Positions 9,095 to 17,280 of a DNA stretch of 25,573 nt are shown here, in pieces. The notes beneath the pieces are model-generated. The model was given only the letters and a program-made list of their open reading frames with translations. It had not been told where the DNA came from and made no database searches. This DNA comes from Opitutales bacterium UBA2995 (GTDB lineage Bacteria; Verrucomicrobiota; Verrucomicrobiia; Opitutales; UBA2995). Numbering within the stretch: position 1 is the first letter of the stretch; each line of letters starts with the position of its first letter. The position numbers and the translations under genes were made by a program. The stretch spans positions 1-25,573 of the forward strand of contig DDZZ01000013.1 of NCBI GenBank assembly GCA_002346535.1. Direction: 5' to 3'.

Positions 9095-9202
9095 GGGCAT
9101 GAAAACGGGTAAAAGAAGATACATTGTGGATTAGCCACAGAAATTCAAGCAGGTTTCGCGGCCAAAAGTTGAGGCGCGATTTTCAGCATTTTTGAATGAC
9201 AA

Positions 9203-10276
9203 TTACCGTTTTACGCGGGCATTGCCCTTCCAAATGCTCCAGATCTGGTCTTCGTCAGCGGGTTGACCATAATCGGTGAGGAAGGTCGTGACCATCGCGC
9301 CGCTTGCCCAACCGAATTGAAGCCATTTTTCAGGCTCCCATCCGGAAAGTATCGCGTAGAGCATTCCACCAACGAAGCCATCTCCACCACCGATTCGATC
9401 CTGGACCACAATTTCACGAGGAGCCTGAACATGCCAATTATCTCCCTCCGCGATTATACCGCCCCACAAGTGCAGGTTGGTGTGCACAACTTCCCGAAGA
9501 GTAGTTGCGTAAACAAAAGCGTTTGGATACTGCTCCTTAACCTGACCAATCATTTCTTTGAAACTGTCGATCGTAGTGGCAATGTCCTTTCCGCCTGCCT
9601 CAGGGCCTTTAAAGCCCAGGCACAACTGGAAGTCTTCTTCGTTTCCAATCAGGATATCCGTCAGGCTGGCAATTTCCGAAAACGAATCAGCGAGTTCCAG
9701 CTCGCGACCCACCCAAAATGATGCGCGATGATTAAGATCAAACGAAACCAAGGTTCCATATTCCTTGGCCTTTCTAGCAAGATCCAAACATAGCTGTGTG
9801 GTTTGCGGAGACACGGCTGCGACCAGACCGGACAAGTGAATGATCTGGACTCCATCTTCCCCGAATAATTTTTCCAAATCAAAATCCTCGACACTCATGT
9901 CTCGGCCAACCTCCCCGGCCCGACCATTCCAGACTCGAGGACCACGTGAACCAGATCCATTGTCGGCAAAAGTAATCTGGTGCCGGTATCCCCAGGGGCT
10001 CTCCTGGACTTTTTCCGCACCTTCCCAATCCATATGGCGGCAGGACAGGTTATCCTTAATCATTCTGGATATGGGGCTGTCTTTGACAAAACTGGTCAGG
10101 ACTTTCACCGGCTTTCCCAAGTAAGAAATAATACTGCCCACATTGGTTTCGGCGCTCGTGACCTGCGCTTCAAACAAGGAGCTTGAATGTACGGGCTGTC
10201 GGTTGGCAGGGGTGAAACGAATGCCCATACTGGTAGGGACCACCAGAGCGTATTTAGAATTTGGACGTAGATTCAT
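9203..10276 (-). CDS. PfkB-family sugar kinase (2-keto-3-deoxygluconate kinase-like)
   Basis: A 357-residue ribokinase/PfkB-type kinase that phosphorylates a sugar or sugar acid with ATP. The family C-terminal signature DRIGGGDGFVGGM contains the catalytic base Asp near residue 299. The N-terminal half has ETNVGSIISYLGKPVKVLTSFVKD, the position where family members bind the sugar (normally an asparagine- and glycine-rich loop). The GGGD form of the anion-hole motif and overall layout resemble 2-keto-3-deoxygluconate kinases. A TRAP transporter and polyol dehydrogenase nearby make a sugar-acid pathway plausible, but the OmpH gene with its terminator lies between them. Subfamily assignment is moderate. 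Confidence 0.85.
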   Translation of the reverse strand: MNLRPNSKYALVVPTSMGIRFTPANRQPVHSSSLFEAQVTSAETNVGSIISYLGKPVKVLTSFVKDSPISRMIKDNLSCRHMDWEGAEKVQESPWGYRHQITFADNGSGSRGPRVWNGRAGEVGRDMSVEDFDLEKLFGEDGVQIIHLSGLVAAVSPQTTQLCLDLARKAKEYGTLVSFDLNHRASFWVGRELELADSFSEIASLTDILIGNEEDFQLCLGFKGPEAGGKDIATTIDSFKEMIGQVKEQYPNAFVYATTLREVVHTNLHLWGGIIAEGDNWHVQAPREIVVQDRIGGGDGFVGGMLYAILSGWEPEKWLQFGWASGAMVTTFLTDYGQPADEDQIWSIWKGNARVKR

Positions 10277-10361
10277 AATTTAAAACAAAATGCTAAGTAC
10301 CATGATATAGGAACAGATAAATCTGCAAGAGTTTGCGATTCCTACCAGCAAAAAACGGGCC

Positions 10362-12299
10362 CTAAATAAGCTCTTCCTTAAGAGAAGTTATTTTCTCCAT
10401 CGCTTTCTCCCAATCCTCAAACAATCGCTCCAACTTACGTTTGGTCGAATCGTATTCGGACATAGATTGTTGGGTTTCTTCCCCTCGTTTGAAGAAATCC
10501 GGATCTTTCATTTCCTGCTCCACGCTCGAAATTTTTTCCTCCAACCGAGCAATCCTGGCTTCGCATTCTTCGAGTATTTTTCGAAAGGGCTTCATCTGAT
10601 TGCGGATTTTGACGTTATGCTGTCGCCGTTCCTTGGAACTCACGCCGACACTGTCCTCCACGGCCGCAGATACATTCTCCTGCGCGGACAATGCTTCCTC
10701 CTCTTTCTTGGCAACGTAATGTGAGAGATTGCCGTAATACCAACGAATAGAATTGCGTGAGATCTCCAAGACTTTGGTCACCAATGGCTCCAGAAAATCC
10801 CTGTCGTGGGCGACAACCAGCAGAGTCCCTGAATAATCAGCCAATGCAGCCTGCAAATGATCCTTGGATTGTATGTCCAGATGATTGGTAGGCTCGTCGA
10901 GGATCAGAAAATTCGCTCGAGACAAAAGTATCTTAGTCAGTGCCAGGCGGTTTCTTTCTCCACCGGATAGCACTTTTACTTGTTTAAATACATCGTCACC
11001 TTCGAACAAAAAAGTTCCTAGAACCGTCCTGGCTCGGTCAACTTGTCCGGAAGGAGACGCCCGTTCAACCACACTAAGTGCTGTCTCCTCATCATCCAGT
11101 GTTTCCGCCTGATGTTGGGCAAAATAGGCCGGGGATACATTGTGTCCGAGTCTCACTGAACCCGATTGGTAAGGCTCCTCGCCGGCGATGATTCTCGCCA
11201 GGGTTGATTTACCGGCACCATTTACCCCCACTACGGCAATACGGTCACCTCGGTCCATGCTGAAATCGATTCCGGACAGCACTTTGAGATCACCATAATT
11301 TTTGTGCAGTCCTTCCACCTCCAACACCTTCTGACCAGACAGCGGAGGCGGAAGAAACGAAAAACTGATTTCTTTTTCCGTATCCTCTAATTCAATACGA
11401 TCCACTTTTTCCAGAGCTTTTATACGACTCTGAACCTGTTTGGCCTTTGTGTTTTTGTAGCGAAAGCGTTCTATAAAACGCTGGGTTTTTTCAATTTTTC
11501 GCTGTTGATTAGCCTGGGCCTTCTGGAGAAGCTCGCGCCGCACCTTGCTCTCTCGGTCAAAAAAGGAATAATTACCGGCATAAGCATCTAACCGTCCCAT
11601 AGAGAGCGCAAAGGTCCTGGTGCAAAGCGAGTCCAGGAAAGCCCGGTCGTGTGAGACGAGCAGCAAGGCACCTTCGTATGATTTCAAATAGTTTTCGAGC
11701 CACCGTAGCGACTCGATATCCAGGTGATTCGTCGGTTCATCAAGCAGAAGCAAAGACGGGGTTTTAAGAAGCAACTTGGCGAGGGCTATTCGCATTTTCC
11801 AACCACCACTAAATTCACCTGTTGGTCGATCCATATCAGACATCTGAAATCCCAAGCCCAGCAAGACAGCTTCTACGCGGCTTTGAAGTTTGTGGGCCTC
11901 GTGTGCTTCCAATTCGTGCTCCCACCCACCAATCAATTCGAGCAATTCATGATATTCCTCATCTTCGGGCAACAAGGCTCCCAGTTTGGTGTTCGCATCC
12001 TCAAGCCGATTTCGTATGGAAATTACTGATTGGAACGCCTCCTCGACTTCCTGGAAAAGAGGTAAATTTAAAGTACTCACGCCATCCTGAGGCAAATAAC
12101 CCAAGGTGACATATTTGGCGGATTCAATCTGCCCTGCATCGATTTCAGCTTTTCCAAGCAATGCCTTGAGTAAAGTAGTCTTGCCGGTGCCATTAGAACC
12201 GACCAAACCGATGCGATCTCGAGCACCAATAACGGCCCCGATACAATCAAAAATCACCTTCGGTCCGTATCGGAGCGAAATGTCTCTCAACTCAATCAT
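10362..12299 (-). CDS. ABC-F family ATPase
   Basis: A 645-residue soluble protein with two ABC ATPase domains and no membrane segment, as in the ABC-F translation factors that act at the ribosomal E site. Domain 1 has Walker A GSNGTGKT (residues 34-41), signature FSGGWKMR and Walker B LLLLDEPTNHLD. A charged linker rich in arginine and lysine follows. Domain 2 has Walker A GVNGAGKST (Lys near 364), signature LSGGERNR and LILDEPTNHLD. A C-terminal coiled coil (about residues 560-640) is typical of the Uup/YheS/YdiF types. The exact subfamily is not resolved. The gene lies 6 bases downstream of the methyltransferase gene, so the two are probably co-transcribed. Confidence 0.93.
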   Translation of the reverse strand: MIELRDISLRYGPKVIFDCIGAVIGARDRIGLVGSNGTGKTTLLKALLGKAEIDAGQIESAKYVTLGYLPQDGVSTLNLPLFQEVEEAFQSVISIRNRLEDANTKLGALLPEDEEYHELLELIGGWEHELEAHEAHKLQSRVEAVLLGLGFQMSDMDRPTGEFSGGWKMRIALAKLLLKTPSLLLLDEPTNHLDIESLRWLENYLKSYEGALLLVSHDRAFLDSLCTRTFALSMGRLDAYAGNYSFFDRESKVRRELLQKAQANQQRKIEKTQRFIERFRYKNTKAKQVQSRIKALEKVDRIELEDTEKEISFSFLPPPLSGQKVLEVEGLHKNYGDLKVLSGIDFSMDRGDRIAVVGVNGAGKSTLARIIAGEEPYQSGSVRLGHNVSPAYFAQHQAETLDDEETALSVVERASPSGQVDRARTVLGTFLFEGDDVFKQVKVLSGGERNRLALTKILLSRANFLILDEPTNHLDIQSKDHLQAALADYSGTLLVVAHDRDFLEPLVTKVLEISRNSIRWYYGNLSHYVAKKEEEALSAQENVSAAVEDSVGVSSKERRQHNVKIRNQMKPFRKILEECEARIARLEEKISSVEQEMKDPDFFKRGEETQQSMSEYDSTKRKLERLFEDWEKAMEKITSLKEELI

Positions 12300-12305
12300 T
12301 TAAAA

Positions 12306-13075
12306 TTAATTAGACGATTTTCTCGCCACGAAAACAGCATAGGCTGTCAGTTCGTCCAAAGGTTCGAATTCGAAATCTGCGTAGATAGCTTCGATTTCAA
12401 ACCCAGATTCTTCCAGCAACAAATGGTACTCATGAGGATAAAACCACAACAATTTCACATCACGCTCCTCCTCCTCGAGGGTTTTGCAGCTCTTGGAAAA
12501 CAGTGAGTAGCGGTTTTTGACAGTGAGTACTTGAGCATGTGCATCCATCTCGGTAGACTGGTGACACTCCAAGCTCAATCCATCTTTCCGTTTTACCTTT
12601 TTCCGCAATCGCCATTCACCAGGCCCATCGTAAGCCAGTTCCTCCCAAGGGAAAAAATGGAAATAGCCAAATTTCCCCTCGGCTCCAAATGCCGGTTGAA
12701 TCGCGCCAACGCATACTCAAACGCAGAACGATCCTCCACCATTTGCATAGAAAATCCCGGAATAAAAATCAGCGCGTATGTTTTTCCAAGGTTCATGCTT
12801 TCCATGGATTGGATGGAGGCATTGACAGACAACCCATGGGCATCCGCTTTTTTGTCCAACAATCCGAGCATTTTTTGAGAACGATCCATGCCATCTACAA
12901 CGAAGCCTTCTTGAAGCAGCGGGATCAAAATTCTACCCGTCCCACACCCAACTTCAAGAGACACTCCAGAGGTTTGTTGAACCAACTCTTTCCAGAAAGG
13001 GTAATCACTCAATTCAACCTCCAACAGTTCATCGTAAAACTCAGCGTCGAGTCCGCTGTATGACTCATCCATCAT
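12306..13075 (-). pseudogene. Class I SAM-dependent methyltransferase, frameshifted
   Basis: Two adjacent reading frames form one methyltransferase of about 256 residues. The first frame holds the N-terminus and the SAM-binding motif I, LEVGCGTGRI, followed by VDGMDRSQKML. It then runs into unrelated residues and a stop at 12593. The second frame continues the domain: FFPWEELAYDGPGEWR, then KKVKRKDG, ending at 12306. The switch lies in a run of six T on the minus strand (12652-12657); seven T would give one uninterrupted frame. The start is taken at ATG 13075, with GTG 13087 and ATG 13072 as alternatives. The break could be a base-calling error, a true mutation or a -1 slippage site. Confidence 0.8.
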
Positions 13076-13207
13076 TCTCTCATTCACTTACCAAAGCAGT
13101 TGTATGAACGTAAACATAATTTACACGAAATTAGACTGACCAATACTCAATAAGTTAAGCGGATTTCCGCTTTCATTCCTGAATAGCCCTGCTAGGGTGT
13201 AGGCCAA

Positions 13208-15994
13208 ATGGCTTCCGCAAAAACCCTCTATCTCTTGGATGGAATGGCGCTCATTTACCGAGCCCATTTCGCGTTTATCCGTAATCCCATCGTTAATTCA
13301 AAGGGTTTCAACACCAGCGCAGTTTTTGGCTACGTCAATACCATCTTAGATCTCATCAAAAACAGGAACCCGACCCACATCGCCGTCGCATTTGATACAT
13401 CGGCTCCCACTCAAAGGCACATTGATTTCCCGGAATACAAGGCTCAACGCGAAGAAATGCCCGAGGATTTAAGGGTCGCCATCCCAAAGGTCTACGAGAT
13501 CACCAAGGCCTTTAACATCCCGGCGATCAAAAAGGACGGTTATGAAGCGGACGACATCATTGGAACACTTGCCAAACGCTTCGTTCGCGAAGGATTCGAG
13601 GTCTACATGGTCACACCCGACAAGGATTTTACCCAGCTTGTGGAATCCTCCATTTACCTATACCGTCCCGGCCGCCAGGGATCGGATGCAGAGATTATGG
13701 GCATCGATGAAGTAAAAGAAAAATGGGGCGTCGATAATCCCGAGCAAGTCATCGATCTATTGGGCTTATGGGGAGACAGTGTGGACAACATTCCGGGTGT
13801 GCCGGGCATCGGCCAAAAGACAGGCGCAAAACTCCTCCAACAGTTCGGATCGATGGAAAACATTCTGGCCAGTACCGACCAGCTGAAGGGTAAACAAAAA
13901 GAGAATCTCGAAAATTTTGCCGATCAGGCCCGCATTTCCCGGAAACTGGCAACCATATGGACGGATGCGCCAATTGAAGTTTCGGTGGATGAACTGGAAA
14001 TCAAGGAGCCTGAAGACTCCCTGCTGAAACCACTTTTGATCGAACTGGAGTTCAACGCTATGGGCAAACGGCTGTATGGGGATAACTTTATAGCGGGCCG
14101 AGGGAAAGGCGCCCAGATGGATCTGGCCATCGGCGAGGATAGGATTTCGGATAATGCCTCCGATTATTCTCCCGTTTCGCTTAAGTCGTTTAAAACGGAA
14201 AAGCCCATATACAAGTTAGTCGGTTCGGTGGCCGACCTGAAGAAATTAGCCGCCGACCTGAACAAAAAGAAGTCTTTTTGCTTCGATACGGAAACGACGG
14301 GTTTGGATGCGTTGACCACGCAACTACTCGGGATCGCATTTTCTTACAAAGCCAAGACCGGGTTTTACGTAGCTATCCCCCAAGAGTCGTCAGGTAAAAA
14401 ACAATTCCTGGATGTCCTAGGACCGGTATTTGCCAACCCAGACTCGGAGAAAATAGGTCATAATATAAAGTTCGATTACACCGTACTTTTGCAGAACGGA
14501 ATCGAAGTGGAGGGTCCTCTCTACGATACCATGATCGTCCATACTTTGGTGGATCCGGATCAGCGGCATAACATGGATTTTCTGGCGCAAGCTTATCTCG
14601 GATATCAACCCATTTCAATCACCTCTTTGATCGGCGAAAAGGGTAAGGACCAAAAATCAATGGCGGACATACCTGTTGACCGGGTCAGCGACTACGCTGC
14701 GGAAGACGCGGACATTACGTTTCAGCTTAAGGACAAACTCGATCCGCTGCTCAATAAATCGAACCAGGAAAAAGTTTATCACGAGATCGAAGCTCCCCTC
14801 ATATCCGTTTTGGCAAAAATGGAGGGCGCAGGCATCAAAATTAATCCGGGCACTTTGGTGGCGTTTTCCAATGAGTTGGAGAAGGAGATTCAATCCCTAG
14901 GAGCCAGAATCAGGGAACTTTCCGGAACGGATTTTAACCTGAATTCACCGAAACAGCTTGGGCAAGTGCTGTTCGATATTCTCAAGTTGGATCCGAAAGC
15001 GAAGAAAACCAAGACCGGACAGTATGCTACCAACGAACAGGTGCTCACCCGCCTAGCTCCGAAGCACGAAATCGTTCAAAGCATATTGGATCACCGGGCG
15101 TCCACAAAATTGAAAAACACCTACGTCGATACCTTGCCCGGATTTATTTCGGAATCCACTGGTCGTATTCATACCACCTTCAACCAAACGATCACAGCGA
15201 CCGGTCGTTTAAACTCCTACAACCCCAACTTGCAGAATGTTCCCATTCGAACCGATAAAGGTCGAAAGATCAGGGAAGCCTTCATTGCCGAAGGAGACGA
15301 TTATGTCCTTCTGGCAGCCGATTATTCCCAAATTGAATTGCGCATATGCGCAGCGCTCAGCGGAGAAGAGGCAATGATGGAAGCCTTTATCAACAATCTG
15401 GATATCCATTCATCAACCGCAGCCCGCGTTTACGGCACTGATTTGGAGGAGGTCACCTCCGACATGCGCCGGACAGCTAAGATGGTGAATTTCGGAATCA
15501 TTTACGGAATCAGCGCCCATGGCCTGGCTCAACGGCTTGGCATTCCACGTAGTGAATCCGCGTCGATCATTGAAGAGTATTTCAAGCAGTACCCCAAGAT
15601 TAAGGAGCTGATGGAGTCCACCATCGAAAAAGCGAGAGCCTTGGGCTACGTCGAAACATTGCTGGGTCGGAGACGTCCCCTACGCGACATCAATTCAGCA
15701 AATGGAACGGTCAGGGCTGGAGCAGAACGGATTGCCGTAAATGCACCCATTCAAGGCACCGCGGCAGACATGATCAAAATTGCTATGCATCGTATTCAAT
15801 CACTGCTCGAAAAGGAGGAAACCCAAACCAAGATGCTCCTACAAATTCACGACGAGCTTGTTTTCGACCTGCATAAAAGCGAACAAGATTCGCTACCGGA
15901 CAAGATTGCGGACTGCATGCAAAAAGCACTGCCTCTTTCCGTACCTATCGTTGTAAAGGTAGGTACCGGATCCAATTGGCTGGAAGCTCATTAA
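13208..15994 (+). CDS. polA: DNA polymerase I
   Basis: A 928-residue family A DNA polymerase for Okazaki-fragment processing and repair. Three domains are visible. A 5'-3' exonuclease starts at LYLLDGMALIYR and includes GYEADDIIG, TPDKDF and the helix-hairpin-helix GVPGIGQKTG. A 3'-5' exonuclease keeps its acidic residues: DTETTG with Asp360, then GHNIKFDYTVL and YAAEDADITF. The polymerase domain has motif A DYSQIELR (Asp705), motif B around RRTAKMVNFGIIYG, and motif C HDELVF (Asp882). Proofreading therefore appears active, unlike in many polA genes that have lost these residues. The gene is complete and ends 10 bases from the convergent membrane-protein gene. Confidence 0.98.
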   Translation: MASAKTLYLLDGMALIYRAHFAFIRNPIVNSKGFNTSAVFGYVNTILDLIKNRNPTHIAVAFDTSAPTQRHIDFPEYKAQREEMPEDLRVAIPKVYEITKAFNIPAIKKDGYEADDIIGTLAKRFVREGFEVYMVTPDKDFTQLVESSIYLYRPGRQGSDAEIMGIDEVKEKWGVDNPEQVIDLLGLWGDSVDNIPGVPGIGQKTGAKLLQQFGSMENILASTDQLKGKQKENLENFADQARISRKLATIWTDAPIEVSVDELEIKEPEDSLLKPLLIELEFNAMGKRLYGDNFIAGRGKGAQMDLAIGEDRISDNASDYSPVSLKSFKTEKPIYKLVGSVADLKKLAADLNKKKSFCFDTETTGLDALTTQLLGIAFSYKAKTGFYVAIPQESSGKKQFLDVLGPVFANPDSEKIGHNIKFDYTVLLQNGIEVEGPLYDTMIVHTLVDPDQRHNMDFLAQAYLGYQPISITSLIGEKGKDQKSMADIPVDRVSDYAAEDADITFQLKDKLDPLLNKSNQEKVYHEIEAPLISVLAKMEGAGIKINPGTLVAFSNELEKEIQSLGARIRELSGTDFNLNSPKQLGQVLFDILKLDPKAKKTKTGQYATNEQVLTRLAPKHEIVQSILDHRASTKLKNTYVDTLPGFISESTGRIHTTFNQTITATGRLNSYNPNLQNVPIRTDKGRKIREAFIAEGDDYVLLAADYSQIELRICAALSGEEAMMEAFINNLDIHSSTAARVYGTDLEEVTSDMRRTAKMVNFGIIYGISAHGLAQRLGIPRSESASIIEEYFKQYPKIKELMESTIEKARALGYVETLLGRRRPLRDINSANGTVRAGAERIAVNAPIQGTAADMIKIAMHRIQSLLEKEETQTKMLLQIHDELVFDLHKSEQDSLPDKIADCMQKALPLSVPIVVKVGTGSNWLEAH

Positions 15995-16004
15995 ACTTCA
16001 GTTT

Positions 16005-16445
16005 CTACCCCAAAAATCGTATCAAAAGAATCGATCGCAAGGTCCAGAGAAGCGTCCGTACCCAATTCGCCCTTACAAGAGCATGGACAGTATCCGGCTC
16101 AAACGATTCCGATAAGCGTTTGTGTCGTGGAACATGCCGCAGGAATGTGATTGCCCAAATCAAAACCAGCAGCACCAAGTTCAACCACAGAAAGTTTCCA
16201 TAGAGCATCATCCAACTGCTGCTGGTAAGAAGAACTGCAGTCACAAATTCAACCACCATGACAGGCATTACTAGGTAGCCAGTCCTTTGCCGGTGAAATT
16301 CTGTGGCTCTGACACCATCTTCCTTTTTGAAAACCAAAAACATGGGATAATGTACGACCTGCATATGCCAAACCACTCCGGTCATGAGGAGTGTTGAAAA
16401 AACATGCAGTTGGATGATAAGCTGCTGGAACGAAAGGTCAAACAT
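16005..16445 (-). CDS. Small four-helix membrane protein, unknown function
   Basis: A 146-residue protein with four predicted membrane helices, at roughly residues 8-28, 57-77, 82-103 and 128-144. Histidines lie at helix boundaries: one in the first helix, then WHMQVVHYPMF just after it, FHRQR before the second, and FLRHVPRHKRL after the third. Such a pattern can mean haem or metal binding, but I do not recognise a characterised family. It faces polA tail to tail. Upstream is the gene-poor stretch 16446-17280. No Shine-Dalgarno is visible before the ATG. Confidence 0.75.
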   Translation of the reverse strand: MFDLSFQQLIIQLHVFSTLLMTGVVWHMQVVHYPMFLVFKKEDGVRATEFHRQRTGYLVMPVMVVEFVTAVLLTSSSWMMLYGNFLWLNLVLLVLIWAITFLRHVPRHKRLSESFEPDTVHALVRANWVRTLLWTLRSILLIRFLG

Positions 16446-16494
16446 TGGAGGACCATATTTGAAAGGTCCACCGCAGGGTCAACGCTGGAGGTTC

Positions 16495-16590
16495 TTAAGA
16501 ATCGGTTGCTGAGGGCACACACCAAAAGTAATACTTGCCGTATGTTTTGGCCTCGACGGTCGTTTCGCGCTTCTCGATAGCAGGGTTCAT
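16495..16590 (-). pseudogene. Possible CDGSH iron-sulfur domain relic
   Basis: A 31-codon minus-strand frame starts MNPAIEKRETTVEA and continues KTYGKYYFWC before a stop. This resembles the N-terminal half of small CDGSH-type iron-sulfur proteins, where a short lead is followed by a GKTYxWCxCG strand carrying the first cluster cysteines. The cluster core itself is not found in any frame downstream: only a possible second cysteine and a QQP remnant are seen one base out of frame. It is therefore at best a decayed copy. Recognition rests on a short stretch and could be wrong. Confidence 0.3.
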
Positions 16591-16908
16591 GTTGGGAACT
16601 GATTTATCGACAAAACCTTTCCATCCGGACAAACCCCTCAAAGTCGGGTAGCCACATTGATTGGCCTACGGATGTAGTCACCATCAAAGGGCAGTTTGGA
16701 TTCTAAGCCGATCGAGATTCCCTACCCGAGAGGATTTGGCATTCCTTAAGTGAAGTGAGGACTTGTCCGAAGGCGCTGGTATCGGCGGTTTAAATGGAGG
16801 AAACCGCATATTGATGGTCTTCGAAAGTCCTCTGCCAAACAACCAAACACCATCACCCATAAATTTGATCATCTCAGGTGAGTATTTCGCAAAACTGAGC
16901 TGGATGAT

Positions 16909-17245
16909 TTGGTAAAATGCACCCATGACACCACACAGGTATGGAGATTCGATGTTAGGGCGGTAGGAAAATGGGAAACCCCAAGTATGTCGACCACGGC
17001 AGCAAGTATTTCGCATAGATCACTACTGTCCAAAGTGCTGAGCCACAGCCTTGCTTCCGGCGTCCGATTTATCGTCAACCCAGGTAAACTAGAGGCAGGT
17101 AAGTTTCAAATGGGCCGTGGACAAAGTGGCCCACCCGTTTTCCAGGCATTACCGGGATATGCACGAACCCTGGAGCGGTGAAGCCTACCTGCCTTTCCTC
17201 CCCGGAAAAACCGCACACACATTGATCATCCATCCGGAAAGCTGA
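16909..17245 (+). pseudogene. C-terminal relic of a penicillin acylase family (S45) protein
   Basis: Two frames join into the C-terminus of an Ntn-hydrolase of the penicillin acylase type. The first runs from about 16909 and ends SGVRFIVNPG...GRGQSG near 17125. The second continues HPFSRHYRDMHEPW and GEAYLPFLPG to a stop at 17243-17245. The conserved family pattern is GQSGHP-S-HYRD-W-G-Y-P. It is restored if one C is removed from the CCC run near 17131, giving GQSGHPFS. The catalytic serine region and the rest of the roughly 750-residue protein are absent, so this is a remnant. The identification is by motif memory. Confidence 0.5.
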
Positions 17246-17280
17246 ATGCTTTTGAAGTGGTCCCTATACTAATGTTGATA

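Noticed and set aside
13157..13172. Hairpin AAGCGG-ATTT-CCGCTT upstream of polA
   Set aside because: The stem is short and has no T-run, and nothing indicates a regulatory role.
16684..17016. 110-codon minus-strand frame in the gene-poor stretch
   Set aside because: No family resemblance, no Shine-Dalgarno, and it partly opposes the penicillin-acylase relic.
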